Numbered from the stretch's first letter, positions 45,812 to 54,977 are shown. The stretch is 64,000 bases of DNA from Massilia agilis (GCF_024756255.1 NZ_JANUHB010000007.1:62001-126000); one strand, 5' to 3'. Translations and numbers: made by a program. Notes: generated by a model not told the origin, from the sequence alone.

Positions 45812-47716
45812 TTACTTCACAACAGGCAGCTCGATGGCCGATTCCATCCCCGGCGCGTGGTAGATGCGCTGGGTCGCCTTCTTGTAATCCTGCGGCTTGG
45901 CGTAGAAGATGTTCGGCACGTAGGTCTGCGGGTTGCGGTCGTACAGCGGGAACCAGCTCGACTGAATCTGCACCATCAGCCGGTGGCCCGGCTGGATCAC
46001 GTGGTCCACGTTCGGCAGCGCAAAGCGGTAGCGCTCGACCTTGTTGGCAGGGATCGCATGCGGCTTGTCGAAGCCATCCTTGTAGCGCCCGCGGAAGATG
46101 TCCATCGCGATCGCCAGCTGGTAGCCGCCCATCTCGGGCTGGCGCGCCACCTCGTCCGGGTACACGTCGATCAGCTTGACCACCCAGTCCACGTCGCTGC
46201 CGCTGGTGGCGGCAAACAGGTTCACCATCGGCTGGCCCGCCAGCTGCAGCGGCGCCTTGAGCGGCTCGCTCACGTAGGTCAGCACGTCCGGACGGTCCGA
46301 GTACGGGCGCTGGTCGGCCACCAGCCACGGACGCCAGACGTTGCCGTCGCCCATGCGCACCGGGCGCTGCACGAACGGCACCGGCTTGGCCGGGTCGGAC
46401 ACGTATTCGTCGAACTGCTGCTGGCCGGCCGGCTTGTCGAACGACAGGTGCAGGCCCGGCTCCAGGTACAGCGGCGTGGACGACGGCGCCAGCGGCCACT
46501 TGTCCAGGCGGCGCCAGCGGTTCGGGCCGGTCTGGTACGACAGCACCGGCGGGGTGTCGAACTTCGGCGCGCCGTCGCGCAGGTACTGGTCGAAGAACGG
46601 CAGCATATAGTCGCGGCGGAATTCGGCGGCAGTGTCGCCGGTCCACTTGAGCGCGCCCAGGGTCGAGCCGTCGCCGTTGACCTGGCTGTGGCGCCACGGC
46701 CCCACCACCAGGAAGTTCATGTTGTTGGCCTTGTCCTTCGGCTCCAGCGCCGCATAGGTGGCATAGGCGCCATAGATGTCTTCCTGGTCCCAGCGCCCCA
46801 CCAGCGTCATGGTCGGCACCTTCAGGTCGCGCTTGCCCAGGATCTTGTCCAGCGCCTGCTCCTGCCAGTAAGTGTCGTATGCCGGGTGCTCGAAGATCTT
46901 CTTGGTGAAGTTCAGCTGGTCCAGCCCGTACTGGTGCGCAAAGTCGGCGGTCGAGCCGGCGCGCAGGAAGGCGTCGTAGTCGTCGTAAATGCCGGTGGCG
47001 ATCTCCACGCCCTTGCCGCGCGCGGCGTTCTGGCTGGCGATGTAGCCCAGGTTCGACTGGCGGAACGCGCCGTTGTGGAACCAGTCGTCGCCGCGCCAGC
47101 CGTCCACCATGGGGCTCATCGGTACGGCGGCCTTCAGCGCCGGGTGCGGGTCCACCAGCGCCATCAGCACCGTGAAGCCTTCGTACGACGAGCCGACCAT
47201 GCCCACCTTGCCGTTGGACTGCGGCAGGTTCTTGACCAGCCAGTCGATCGTGTCATAGGCATCGGTCGAGTGGTCCACCGCCGTGTTGTTCAGCGCGCCG
47301 CGCAGCGGGCGGGTCATCACGTAGTCGCCTTCCGAGCCGTACTTGCCGCGCACGTCCTGGTACACGCGGATGTAGCCGTGCTCGATGAAGGCGTCGTCGG
47401 CGTCGCCCAGCAGCGAGGCGATGTGCGGGCTCTCCATGCGCTCGGCGCGCTTGGAGGCGTTGTACGGGGTGCGGGTCAGCATGATCGGCGCGTGCTGCGC
47501 GCCCTTCGGGATCACGATCACGGTATGCAGCTTGACGCCGTCGCGCATCGGGATCATTACTTCCTGCTTCACATAGTCGGCCTCGGGCAGCGTCGCCGTG
47601 AACTTGGTGGCCGGAATGTCCGGCGCCATGTACGGGGTCTGGGCGAGTGCGGGCTGGAACAGGGCAGCGAGCAGGAAGGGGAGGGCGGACAGCTTCAGCG
47701 TGCTTCGGCGGGGCAT
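45812..47716 (-). CDS. CocE/NonD family exported hydrolase (X-Pro dipeptidyl-peptidase-like)
   Basis: 634 residues from the ATG at 47716 (GGAG before it). The signal peptide ends FQPALA. The alpha/beta-hydrolase domain has the nucleophile Ser in VGSSYEGF near residue 160; a C-terminal jelly-roll (PepX_C) domain holds LNVDHVIQPGHRLMVQI. Family members are acylases, cephalosporin-acid amidases and esterases; the real substrate is unknown. Predicted periplasmic. The reading frame continues upstream without start context. Confidence 0.9.
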   Translation of the reverse strand: MPRRSTLKLSALPFLLAALFQPALAQTPYMAPDIPATKFTATLPEADYVKQEVMIPMRDGVKLHTVIVIPKGAQHAPIMLTRTPYNASKRAERMESPHIASLLGDADDAFIEHGYIRVYQDVRGKYGSEGDYVMTRPLRGALNNTAVDHSTDAYDTIDWLVKNLPQSNGKVGMVGSSYEGFTVLMALVDPHPALKAAVPMSPMVDGWRGDDWFHNGAFRQSNLGYIASQNAARGKGVEIATGIYDDYDAFLRAGSTADFAHQYGLDQLNFTKKIFEHPAYDTYWQEQALDKILGKRDLKVPTMTLVGRWDQEDIYGAYATYAALEPKDKANNMNFLVVGPWRHSQVNGDGSTLGALKWTGDTAAEFRRDYMLPFFDQYLRDGAPKFDTPPVLSYQTGPNRWRRLDKWPLAPSSTPLYLEPGLHLSFDKPAGQQQFDEYVSDPAKPVPFVQRPVRMGDGNVWRPWLVADQRPYSDRPDVLTYVSEPLKAPLQLAGQPMVNLFAATSGSDVDWVVKLIDVYPDEVARQPEMGGYQLAIAMDIFRGRYKDGFDKPHAIPANKVERYRFALPNVDHVIQPGHRLMVQIQSSWFPLYDRNPQTYVPNIFYAKPQDYKKATQRIYHAPGMESAIELPVVK

Positions 47717-47886
47717 CGGGTTCTCCACATATTCGTTTGAATGTTGATGCAACTTTGCAAAAAGTTGCCGTTGCGCATAGTACACCGAACCCAAAAAGCA
47801 TGGGTAGCGCACGCGAGCGCTGTCTTTGCACGGGAGCACTGACGAGTGATAATGCAAAACTGCATCCACCACATCCACCACACCAC

Positions 47887-48660
47887 ATGGGCAAGCTGCT
47901 TGCGATCGACGGGCTGAACATCGTGCGCCGCGTGTACGAGGCGAGTCCCGAGCCGGACTCGGACCTGAAGGCGGGGATCGCGCTGCGCCATGCGTTTTCG
48001 TCGTTCCGCAATCTGCTCGAGGCGCACCAGCCCACCCACGTGCTGGCCGCATTCGACTATGGCGGGCCGACCTGGCGGCACGCGCTCTATCCGCGCTACC
48101 GCGAGCACCGCGCGCCGATGCCGTCGTACCTGCGCGACGCGCTGCCCGAGTTCCACCAGTCGCTGGCGCGCGTGGGCGTGCGGGCGGTGACGGTGCCCCA
48201 GGTCGAGGCCGACGACGTGATCGGCACCGGCGTGCTGCGCTGGCTGGCCGAGGGTCGCGGCGAAGCGGTAGTGGCCACTACCGACAAGGACCTGCACGCG
48301 CTGATCGCGCATGGCGCGCTGGTGTGGGACCATTTCAAGGGCGAGTGGCACGACGACGCCTGGGTGCGCCAGCGTTTTGGCGTGGCCAGCGAGCGCCTGC
48401 ACGACCTGCTGGCGCTGATGGGCGACGCCACCGACGGCGTGCCCGGCGTGTCCAAGGTCGGCATGAAGACCGCCGCGCGGCTGCTCAACGCCTATGGCGA
48501 CTTGGACGCGGTGATGGCCGGCGCCGGCATCCTGAAAACCCCACTTGGAGAGAGGTTAAGGGCCGAGCGTGAGATACTCTACCTTTCGCGCCAGCTGGTC
48601 GAGCTCAAGACCGACGTCAGGCTGGGCGTGACGTGGAACATGCTGGCATACGAAGCGTAA
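47887..48660 (+). CDS. xni: 5'-3' exonuclease domain flap endonuclease (Xni/ExoIX-like)
   Basis: 257 residues. It carries the PIN-like 5' nuclease domain without a polymerase: LLAIDGLNIVRR, AFDYGGPTWRH and EADDVIGTG acidic metal ligands, then the helix-hairpin-helix DNA-binding turn GVPGVSKVGMKTAARLL. It processes 5' flaps in DNA repair or replication. The ATG follows a CACCACA-type stretch with no clear ribosome site. Confidence 0.9.
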   Translation: MGKLLAIDGLNIVRRVYEASPEPDSDLKAGIALRHAFSSFRNLLEAHQPTHVLAAFDYGGPTWRHALYPRYREHRAPMPSYLRDALPEFHQSLARVGVRAVTVPQVEADDVIGTGVLRWLAEGRGEAVVATTDKDLHALIAHGALVWDHFKGEWHDDAWVRQRFGVASERLHDLLALMGDATDGVPGVSKVGMKTAARLLNAYGDLDAVMAGAGILKTPLGERLRAEREILYLSRQLVELKTDVRLGVTWNMLAYEA

Positions 48661-48675
48661 CGACAGGGGAGGCAG

Positions 48676-49065
48676 ATGCTCAAGGCGGTGATTGTGGACT
48701 CGAACGCGATTTCGCGCGGGTTGTTGAATACGGTGCTGACCGACGGCAGCTACAACGTGGTCGGCCAGACCCATACCGGGCCGCAGGGGCTGGCGCTGGC
48801 GATCAAGCACCAGGCGCACTTCGTCTGCATCGCCCGCGAGCAGGTGGAGGACGGCAGCCAGGTGGTCGAGCAGTTGCGCGAGCAGCTGCCCAAGGCGCTT
48901 ATTTTCATGGTGTCCGGCACGCTGGATGCGCCCACCATCCAGGCCTCGGTGGCGCGTGGCGTGCACGGCTTCATTGTCAAGCCGTTCAAGGCCGACGCGG
49001 TGCTGCGCACGATCCGCAATACCGTGATCGCGGTCGTCAAGAAGCACCAGGCCGCGGCGGGCTAG
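48676..49065 (+). CDS. Stand-alone response-regulator receiver domain lacking the phosphoacceptor Asp
   Basis: 129 residues with a complete CheY-like fold and no output domain. Visible: Asp8 in VIVDSN, Ser80 in FMVSGT, and Lys102-Pro103 in FIVKPF. At the end of strand 3, where the phosphorylated Asp should stand, the sequence is FVCIAREQ. It is probably not phosphorylated in the normal way. GGAGG lies upstream. It is 15 bases after xni, and its stop codon overlaps the convergent gene's stop codon. Confidence 0.85.
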   Translation: MLKAVIVDSNAISRGLLNTVLTDGSYNVVGQTHTGPQGLALAIKHQAHFVCIAREQVEDGSQVVEQLREQLPKALIFMVSGTLDAPTIQASVARGVHGFIVKPFKADAVLRTIRNTVIAVVKKHQAAAG

Positions 49066-49736
49066 GGCCGGGCGACCGGCTTCGGCGGGTTCACCTGCTG
49101 CGGCGGGCCCCAGCTGTCGATCTCGCGTTGCGTCAACGGCTCGGGCCTGGTCATGCTGACCTGGCCCGCCACCTTCGGGGACTGTGCATTGCCAGCCAGC
49201 CGGTATTGCACCACTCCGGTCCCGGGCGCGTTCCAGGCGGAGATCGTGGCAGTATCCCGGCCAATCTTGATTGGGTGTTCCGCCGGCGTCGGCAGCAGAC
49301 TCGCCGAACCGCCCGGAAAGCCCGAGTGCAGGGCGAAAAGTGGAATCGCCGCACCTTCGAGGAACATGAAGAATGGGTTGCGGCCGAAGTCCAGTTCTTG
49401 CTCGGACAAGCCGAAGTACAGCGGTGACAGCTGCGGGCCGGTCATCAGCAGCCGCTTGACCTTCCCGGCCACCTCGATTTCGCCGAGATAGTCGCCGTTG
49501 CTGTACCGCGTGAGCCGGCTCACCTTGCCGTCCGCGCGCATCTCGATCATGCCATAGCGGCCCCATTCGCCCACCGACCCGGCCCACATGGCGTTAGCCT
49601 GGTCGCGCGGCGACGTGGCAGGCTGGGCGCCGACGGGCGCGCACAACAGCGTGGCCAGAACGAGCATCAGCGCTGCAGGCGGCGCCACAAGCGCGGCGAA
49701 CGAGGGGCAGGCAGCGGAAAGATGATGGCGCAGCAT
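49062..49736 (-). CDS. Exported protein of unknown function
   Basis: 224 residues from the ATG at 49736. A long N-terminal hydrophobic region ends LLCAPVGAQ, giving a likely signal peptide; an internal Met at the start of the hydrophobic core is another possible start. The body contains GEWGRYGMIEMRADGKVSRL and NGDYLGEIEVAGKVKRLLM, a beta-rich pattern, and a Pro-rich tail. I recognise no family. It lies upstream of mnmA/nudJ only in the sense of strand; a 70-bp gap separates it from the mnmA end. Confidence 0.7.
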   Translation of the reverse strand: MLRHHLSAACPSFAALVAPPAALMLVLATLLCAPVGAQPATSPRDQANAMWAGSVGEWGRYGMIEMRADGKVSRLTRYSNGDYLGEIEVAGKVKRLLMTGPQLSPLYFGLSEQELDFGRNPFFMFLEGAAIPLFALHSGFPGGSASLLPTPAEHPIKIGRDTATISAWNAPGTGVVQYRLAGNAQSPKVAGQVSMTRPEPLTQREIDSWGPPQQVNPPKPVARP

Positions 49737-49806
49737 GGAACCTCCGGACAGCGCGGGACACCCCGCGTCGCCGAATGGTAGCACGCTGCGCGTTACCGGA
49801 AGGCGA

Positions 49807-50910
49807 TCAGGCGGCCGTGGCGCCGTCGATGATGCCGCCGCCCAGGCACACGTCGCCGTCGTACAGCACGGCCGACTGGCCGGGCGTGACGGCCCACTGC
49901 GGCTCGTCGAAATCGAGCACGAAGCGCTCCATGCCTTCCGACGTCACGGTGCAGGCCACGTCGGCCTGGCGGTAGCGGGTCTTGGCCGACAGCTTGCGCT
50001 GGCCCGGCGGCTCGCCCAGCACCCAGCTGGCCTGGCCCGCCGCAAGGCGCGACGACAGCAGCCACGGGTGGTCATGCCCCTGCACGATGTACAGCGTGTT
50101 GTTGGCGATGTCCTTGCGTGCCACGAACCACGGCTCGCTGGTGCCGTCCGCGTTCTTGTGCGACTTCAGCCCGCCGATCCCGATGCCCTTGCGCTGGCCC
50201 AGCGTGTAGAACGACAGGCCCACGTGCTCGCCCACCAAAGTGCCGTCGTCGAGCCGGATCGGGCCCGGCTTGTGCGACAGGTAGCGCGACAGGAACTCGC
50301 GGAACGGGCGCTCGCCGATGAAGCAGATGCCGGTCGAGTCCTTCTTGGCCGCGTTGGGCAGGCCGATCTTTTCGGCGATCTTGCGCACCTCGGTCTTGGC
50401 AATCTCGCCCAGCGGGAACAGCGACTTGGACAGCTGCGCCTGGTTCAGGCGGTGCAGGAAGTAGCTCTGGTCCTTGGTGCTGTCGAGTGCCTTGAGCAGC
50501 TCGAATTTGCCATTGTTCTCGCGCACGCGGGCATAGTGGCCGGTCGCGATCAGGTCGGCGCCCAGCTTCATTGCGTGGTCGAGGAAGGCCTTGAACTTGA
50601 TCTCGGCGTTGCACAGCACGTCCGGGTTGGGCGTGCGCCCGGCCTGGTACTCGCGCAGGAATTCGGCGAACACGCGGTCCTTGTACTCGGCGGCGAAGTT
50701 GACCGCCTCGATATCGACCCCGACCACGTCGGCCACGCTGGCCGCGTCGATCCAGTCCTGGCGCGACGAGCAGTACTCGGAATCGTCGTCGTCTTCCCAG
50801 TTCTTCATGAACAGGCCCACGACCTCGTAGCCCTGCTCCTTCAGCATCCAGGCCGCAACCGAGGAGTCGACTCCGCCCGACATCCCGATCACGACTTTTT
50901 TCTTGCTCAT
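49807..50910 (-). CDS. mnmA: tRNA-specific 2-thiouridylase
   Basis: 367 residues. The PP-loop SGGVDSS is at residues 11-17; catalytic Cys residues lie in NPDVLCNAEIKF and STGICFIGER. It makes 2-thiouridine at U34 of Lys, Glu and Gln tRNAs with ATP and relayed sulfur. Its ATG overlaps the nudJ-like stop codon (ATGA), the same neighbour as in E. coli. Confidence 0.97.
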   Translation of the reverse strand: MSKKKVVIGMSGGVDSSVAAWMLKEQGYEVVGLFMKNWEDDDDSEYCSSRQDWIDAASVADVVGVDIEAVNFAAEYKDRVFAEFLREYQAGRTPNPDVLCNAEIKFKAFLDHAMKLGADLIATGHYARVRENNGKFELLKALDSTKDQSYFLHRLNQAQLSKSLFPLGEIAKTEVRKIAEKIGLPNAAKKDSTGICFIGERPFREFLSRYLSHKPGPIRLDDGTLVGEHVGLSFYTLGQRKGIGIGGLKSHKNADGTSEPWFVARKDIANNTLYIVQGHDHPWLLSSRLAAGQASWVLGEPPGQRKLSAKTRYRQADVACTVTSEGMERFVLDFDEPQWAVTPGQSAVLYDGDVCLGGGIIDGATAA

Positions 50911-51410
50911 GTAACGTCCGTCTTGAGGGTGAGCGCACGGTCGTACACCGACTCGTGCGTGTGCAGCAACGCCAGCGGCGTGCGCTTGCCGGCCAGGTAA
51001 TCGTCCACGCACTGCAGCACGATCGGGCTGCGGTGGCGTTCGCGGCAGGTGGCCATTTCTTCGCGTGTCATCCAGAGGGTGCGAATGATACCGTGATCGA
51101 GCGGCCGGTCAAGCTCGCGCCCGGGCCGCCCGCAGAAGGTGAAACGCAGGTAGGTGACGTCGGTGCCGCGCGATTTGGACATGTAGCGCGACATGTACAT
51201 GCCTACCAGCGCTTCGGGCACGAACTCGTGCGCGGTCTCTTCCATCGCCTCGCGCACCACCGCCTCTTCCAGCGACTCGTGCGGGTCGAGGTGGCCGGCC
51301 GGCTGGTTCAGCCGAATCCCTTCGCTGGTTTCCTCTTCGATCAGCAGAAAGCGGCCATCGCGCTCGATGATGGCGGCAACGGTGACTGACGGTTTCCAGA
51401 TATGGGGCAT
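50907..51410 (-). CDS. nudJ: Nudix hydrolase, NudJ-like
   Basis: 167 residues. The Nudix box is GHLDPHESLEEAVVREAMEET, complete except that the usual Gly after EE is Thr-Ala. It hydrolyses phosphates such as thiamine diphosphate or nucleotide pyrophosphates; E. coli NudJ acts on HMP-PP and thiamine-PP. Translationally coupled to mnmA. Confidence 0.9.
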   Translation of the reverse strand: MPHIWKPSVTVAAIIERDGRFLLIEEETSEGIRLNQPAGHLDPHESLEEAVVREAMEETAHEFVPEALVGMYMSRYMSKSRGTDVTYLRFTFCGRPGRELDRPLDHGIIRTLWMTREEMATCRERHRSPIVLQCVDDYLAGKRTPLALLHTHESVYDRALTLKTDVT

Positions 51411-51661
51411 GCGGGTCCTCGACGATGAGCCGACATTTTACATGGTGTGTCACAGGCCCGCTCATCCATACGTGCGCGCCCCCCGGCCGGAACCGTGCAG
51501 GTTAGCTTGATTTGATACAAAAAACCGTGGGATATGACTGCAGTTGAATCATGTTTGGCCTGAAAATGGCAGATTCAGCCATTACCAACATTGATACTTG
51601 GATAACAAGAGGTTTTCAGGTGTAAGATGGTGTGCATACATTCAACTGATCGGAGGGATTG

Positions 51662-52777
51662 ATGAGAATTGGTATTCCGGCTGAAACCCGGCCGGGCGAG
51701 ACCCGCGTCGCCGCGACCCCTGAAACGGTCAAGAAACTGGCTGCGCGGCACCAGGTGGTGGTGCAGGCCGGGGCCGGGCTGTCGTCGTCGGTGACCGACG
51801 CCGCGTTCGAGGCCGCCGGCGCCACCATCGGCAGCGCTGCCGACGCGCTCGGCGCCGACCTGGTGCTCAAGGTCCGCGCACCCGACGAGCACGAGCGCGG
51901 CCAGATGAAGGCGGGCGCGGTGCTGGTGGGCATGCTCAATCCTTTCGACCAGGACAACCTGGCCGCGATGGCCGGCGCGCGCCTGACCGCGTTTGCGCTG
52001 GAGGCCGCGCCACGCATTACCCGTGCGCAATCGATGGACGTGCTCTCGTCGCAAGCCAACATTGCCGGCTACAAGGCGGTGATGATGGCGGCCAATACCT
52101 ACCAGCGCTTCATGCCGATGCTGATGACCGCGGCCGGCACCGTCAAGGCCGCGCGCGTGCTGATCATGGGCGTGGGCGTGGCCGGCCTGCAGGCGATCGC
52201 CACCGCCAAGCGGCTGGGCGCGGTGATCGAGGCGTCCGACGTGCGCCCGCCGGTCAAGGAGCAGGTCGAATCGCTCGGCGCCAAATTCATCGACGTGCCC
52301 TACGTTACCGACGAAGAGCGCGAGATCGCGATGGGCACCGGCGGCTACGCGCGGCCGATGCCCGCCGACTGGATGCGCCGCCAGGCCGAGCTGGTGGGCG
52401 AGCGCGCCAAGCTGGCCGACATCATCATCACCACCGCGCTGATCCCGGGCCGCAAAGCGCCGGTGCTCATTACCGAGGCGATGGTCAAGGCCATGAAGCC
52501 GGGCTCGGTGATCGTGGACATGGCGGTCGAGCAGGGCGGCAACTGCGAGCTGTCCGAGCCAGGCAAGACGGTGGTCAGGCACGGCGTCTCCATCATCGGC
52601 GAGCCGAACCTGGCCACGCTGGTGGCGGCCGACGCCTCGCAGCTATACGCGCGCAACGTGCTCGACTTCCTCAAGCTCATCATCGATAAGGAAGACAAAC
52701 TGGTCATCGACCGCGAGGACGAGATCGTGCGCGCCACGCTGATGTGCGTGGATGGCGAGCTGCTGCGCAAACAATAA
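51662..52777 (+). CDS. pntA: NAD(P) transhydrogenase subunit alpha part 1 (NAD-binding, PntAA)
   Basis: 371 residues from the ATG after CGGAGGG. Soluble dI domain with RIGIPAETRPGETRVAATP, the NAD-binding VLIMGVGVAGLQAIATAKRLGA and the RQAEL mobile-loop region. The proton-pumping transhydrogenase exchanges hydride between NADH and NADP at the inner membrane. As in Rhodospirillum, alpha is split into two genes. An AT-rich 250-bp leader precedes it. Repeat copy B6 lies between it and the next subunit. Confidence 0.96.
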   Translation: MRIGIPAETRPGETRVAATPETVKKLAARHQVVVQAGAGLSSSVTDAAFEAAGATIGSAADALGADLVLKVRAPDEHERGQMKAGAVLVGMLNPFDQDNLAAMAGARLTAFALEAAPRITRAQSMDVLSSQANIAGYKAVMMAANTYQRFMPMLMTAAGTVKAARVLIMGVGVAGLQAIATAKRLGAVIEASDVRPPVKEQVESLGAKFIDVPYVTDEEREIAMGTGGYARPMPADWMRRQAELVGERAKLADIIITTALIPGRKAPVLITEAMVKAMKPGSVIVDMAVEQGGNCELSEPGKTVVRHGVSIIGEPNLATLVAADASQLYARNVLDFLKLIIDKEDKLVIDREDEIVRATLMCVDGELLRKQ

Positions 52778-52778
52778 C

Positions 52779-52862
52779 GTAGGGTGGGCAAGTCTCTTGC
52801 CCACGCGTCCAACGCACGCAAGCACGATGTGAACGCGTGGGCAGCGAAGCTGCCCACCCTAC
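52779..52862. repeat. Interspersed repeat family B, copy 6, inside the pnt operon
   Basis: Paired hairpins with tips CAAGTCTCTTG (left) and CAGCGAAGCTG (right). It begins one base after the pntAA stop codon and ends 32 bases before pntAB, so the operon transcript must carry it. Confidence 0.85.
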
Positions 52863-52894
52863 GGGTTACCGATTACAGAATAGGGGTGGAGGCA

Positions 52895-53230
52895 ATGGAA
52901 GTCAGTCACATCATCATCAACCTGGTCATCTTCGTGCTGGCCATCTACGTGGGCTACCACGTGGTCTGGAACGTCACGCCGGCGCTGCATACGCCGCTGA
53001 TGGCGGTCACCAACGCGATCTCCGCGATCATCATCGTCGGCGCCATGCTGGCCGCCGGCCTCACTGAAGGGCTGGCCGGCCAAGTCGCCGGCACGCTGGC
53101 CGTCGCACTGGCTGCGGTGAACGTGTTCGGCGGCTTCCTCGTCACCCAGCGCATGCTGGAGATGTTCAAGAAGAAGGAACCCAAGGCCGCGCCCGCCGCT
53201 GCTGCCAAAGCCAAGGAGGAAATGGCATGA
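52895..53230 (+). CDS. pntAB: NAD(P) transhydrogenase subunit alpha part 2 (membrane, PntAB)
   Basis: 111 residues with three membrane helices, from IIINLVIFVLAIYVGYHVVW to NVFGGFLVTQRMLEMF, the dII alpha portion of the transhydrogenase. GGAGG precedes the ATG by a few bases. The C-terminus is a Lys/Ala-rich tail (KKKEPKAAPAAAAKAKEE). Overlaps pntB by ATGA. Confidence 0.94.
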   Translation: MEVSHIIINLVIFVLAIYVGYHVVWNVTPALHTPLMAVTNAISAIIIVGAMLAAGLTEGLAGQVAGTLAVALAAVNVFGGFLVTQRMLEMFKKKEPKAAPAAAAKAKEEMA

Positions 53231-54684
53231 GCGCGATCAGCATGAACATGGTCACCCTGCTGTACCTGGTCGCGTCGGTGTGCTTCATCCAGGCGCTCAA
53301 GGGCCTGTCCTCGCCCGCCACGGCGCGCCTCGGCAACGTGTTCGGCATGAGCGGCATGGCCATCGCGGCCGTGACCACCATCGCGCTGATGATGAAGCTG
53401 CGCGAGCAGCTGGCGCAGGGCGGCATGGGCTTTGGCCTGGTGCTGCTGGGTGTGGTGGTGGGCGGCGCGATCGGTGCCTACGCCGCGAAAAAGGTCGAGA
53501 TGACCAAGATGCCGGAGCTGGTCGCGGCCATGCACTCGCTGATCGGCCTGGCCGCGGTGTGCATCGCGATCGCGGCGGTGTCCGAGCCGTGGGCCTTCAA
53601 CATCGTCGAGCGCAATGGCGTTCTCCCGTTCGGCAACAAGCTCGAGCTCTTCATCGGCACCTTTGTGGGCGCGGTGACGTTCTCCGGTTCGGTGATCGCG
53701 TTCGGCAAGCTGTCGGGCAAGTACAAATTCCGCCTGTTCCAGGGCGCCCCGGTGCGCTTCGCCGGGCAGCACATGCTCAACCTGGCGCTGGCGATCGCCA
53801 TCATCGCGCTGGGCCTGATGTTCTGCTTTGCCGACGCGGGCGGCGTGCACTGGACGCCGTACATCCTCATGGCCGCGCTGTCGTTCCTGCTGGGTGTGCT
53901 CATCATTATCCCGATCGGCGGCGCCGACATGCCGGTGGTGGTCTCGATGCTCAACAGCTATTCGGGCTGGGCGGCGGCGGGTATCGGCTTTTCGCTCAAT
54001 AACGCGATGCTGATCATCGCCGGCTCGCTGGTCGGCTCGTCGGGCGCGATCCTGTCGTACATCATGTGCAAGGCGATGAACCGCTCGTTCTTCAACGTGA
54101 TCCTCGGCGGCTTTGGCGGTGAAGCGGCGGCGGCCGATACTGGCGGCGCCAAGGAGCAGCGCCCGGTCAAGTCCGGCTCGCCCGAGGATGCGGCCTTCCT
54201 GCTGCAGAACGCCGAGTCGGTGATCATCGTGCCGGGCTATGGCCTGGCGGTGGCGCGCGCGCAGCACGCGGTCAAGGAACTGGTGGACAAGCTGACTGAA
54301 CACGGCGTGACGGTGCGCTATGCGATCCACCCGGTGGCCGGCCGCATGCCGGGGCACATGAACGTGCTGCTGGCCGAGGCCGAGGTGCCGTATGACCAGG
54401 TGGTCGAGATGGAAGACATCAACAGCGAATTCAGCCAGACCGACGTGGCGCTGATCCTGGGCGCGAACGACGTGGTGAACCCGGCGGCCAAGGACCCCAA
54501 GTCGCCGATTGCCGGCATGCCGATCCTGGAGGCGTACAAGGCCAAGAGCATCATCGTGAACAAGCGCTCGATGGCCTCGGGCTACGCGGGGCTGGACAAC
54601 GAGCTGTTCTACCAGCCGAACACGATGATGGTGTTTGGCGACGCGAAGAAGGTGATCGAGTCGATGGTGAAAGCCGTCGAGTAA
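53227..54684 (+). CDS. pntB: NAD(P) transhydrogenase subunit beta
   Basis: 485 residues: about nine membrane helices (dII beta) followed by the NADP-binding dIII with VIIVPGYGLAVARAQH, PVAGRMPGHMNVLLAEA, GANDVVNPAAK and VNKRSMASGYAG. It forms the proton channel and binds NADP(H). Last gene of the pnt operon. Confidence 0.97.
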   Translation: MSAISMNMVTLLYLVASVCFIQALKGLSSPATARLGNVFGMSGMAIAAVTTIALMMKLREQLAQGGMGFGLVLLGVVVGGAIGAYAAKKVEMTKMPELVAAMHSLIGLAAVCIAIAAVSEPWAFNIVERNGVLPFGNKLELFIGTFVGAVTFSGSVIAFGKLSGKYKFRLFQGAPVRFAGQHMLNLALAIAIIALGLMFCFADAGGVHWTPYILMAALSFLLGVLIIIPIGGADMPVVVSMLNSYSGWAAAGIGFSLNNAMLIIAGSLVGSSGAILSYIMCKAMNRSFFNVILGGFGGEAAAADTGGAKEQRPVKSGSPEDAAFLLQNAESVIIVPGYGLAVARAQHAVKELVDKLTEHGVTVRYAIHPVAGRMPGHMNVLLAEAEVPYDQVVEMEDINSEFSQTDVALILGANDVVNPAAKDPKSPIAGMPILEAYKAKSIIVNKRSMASGYAGLDNELFYQPNTMMVFGDAKKVIESMVKAVE

Positions 54685-54692
54685 GCCAGACG

Positions 54693-54872
54693 ATGTTCTT
54701 CTTCCGGCATCCGCGGCCTGTATGGGATACCCGTCCGGTAGCCGTACAGGTCGCGCAGCAAAAAGCCAGGACCGACGTGAACACATTGGTCCTGGAGGTG
54801 AAGGACGCGCGGGAAGGTGCGAAGGGCGGCGCCGTACCCGATCCAGAATCGGGCGACGGCGCCGCCAAGTGA
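54693..54872 (+). CDS. Possible small protein after pntB
   Basis: A 59-codon frame starts (ATG) eight bases after the pntB stop codon: MFFFRHPRPVWDTRPVAV, then a charged stretch. There is no ribosome site, no recognised family, and the codon pattern is unlike neighbours. It may be spurious. Confidence 0.25.
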   Translation: MFFFRHPRPVWDTRPVAVQVAQQKARTDVNTLVLEVKDAREGAKGGAVPDPESGDGAAK

Positions 54873-54878
54873 GGCGCC

Positions 54879-54970
54879 TTACTTGCCCGCCACCGCCTTC
54901 TCGATCGCCTGCCTGCCCACACGTCCCTCCATCTGCTCGACGGTCAAGGCCGTCGAATAAACCTCCGTCC
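54879..54970 (-). pseudogene. Relic of a dctP 3' end
   Basis: Read on -, the last part encodes QMEGRVGRQAIEKAVAGK and a stop codon. This equals the end of the intact dctP (QMEGRVGKEALQAIEKAVAGK) apart from a 9-nt deletion, with near-identical DNA. Upstream of it the frame reads TEVYSTALTVE, a shortened form of the dctP segment TTVYTLTPAEKAQ. Repeat copy A5 cuts it off. It is the remnant of a partial duplication of the neighbouring gene. Confidence 0.75.
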
Positions 54971-54977
54971 TCAAAAC

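Noticed and set aside
54936..54960. Similarity of this stretch to the last codons of pntB (about 20 of 24 bases)
   Set aside because: The same bases read on - as TALTVEQ, continuous with the dctP relic. The relic explains the region without a second duplicated gene, and the pntB likeness is within what codon bias can give.
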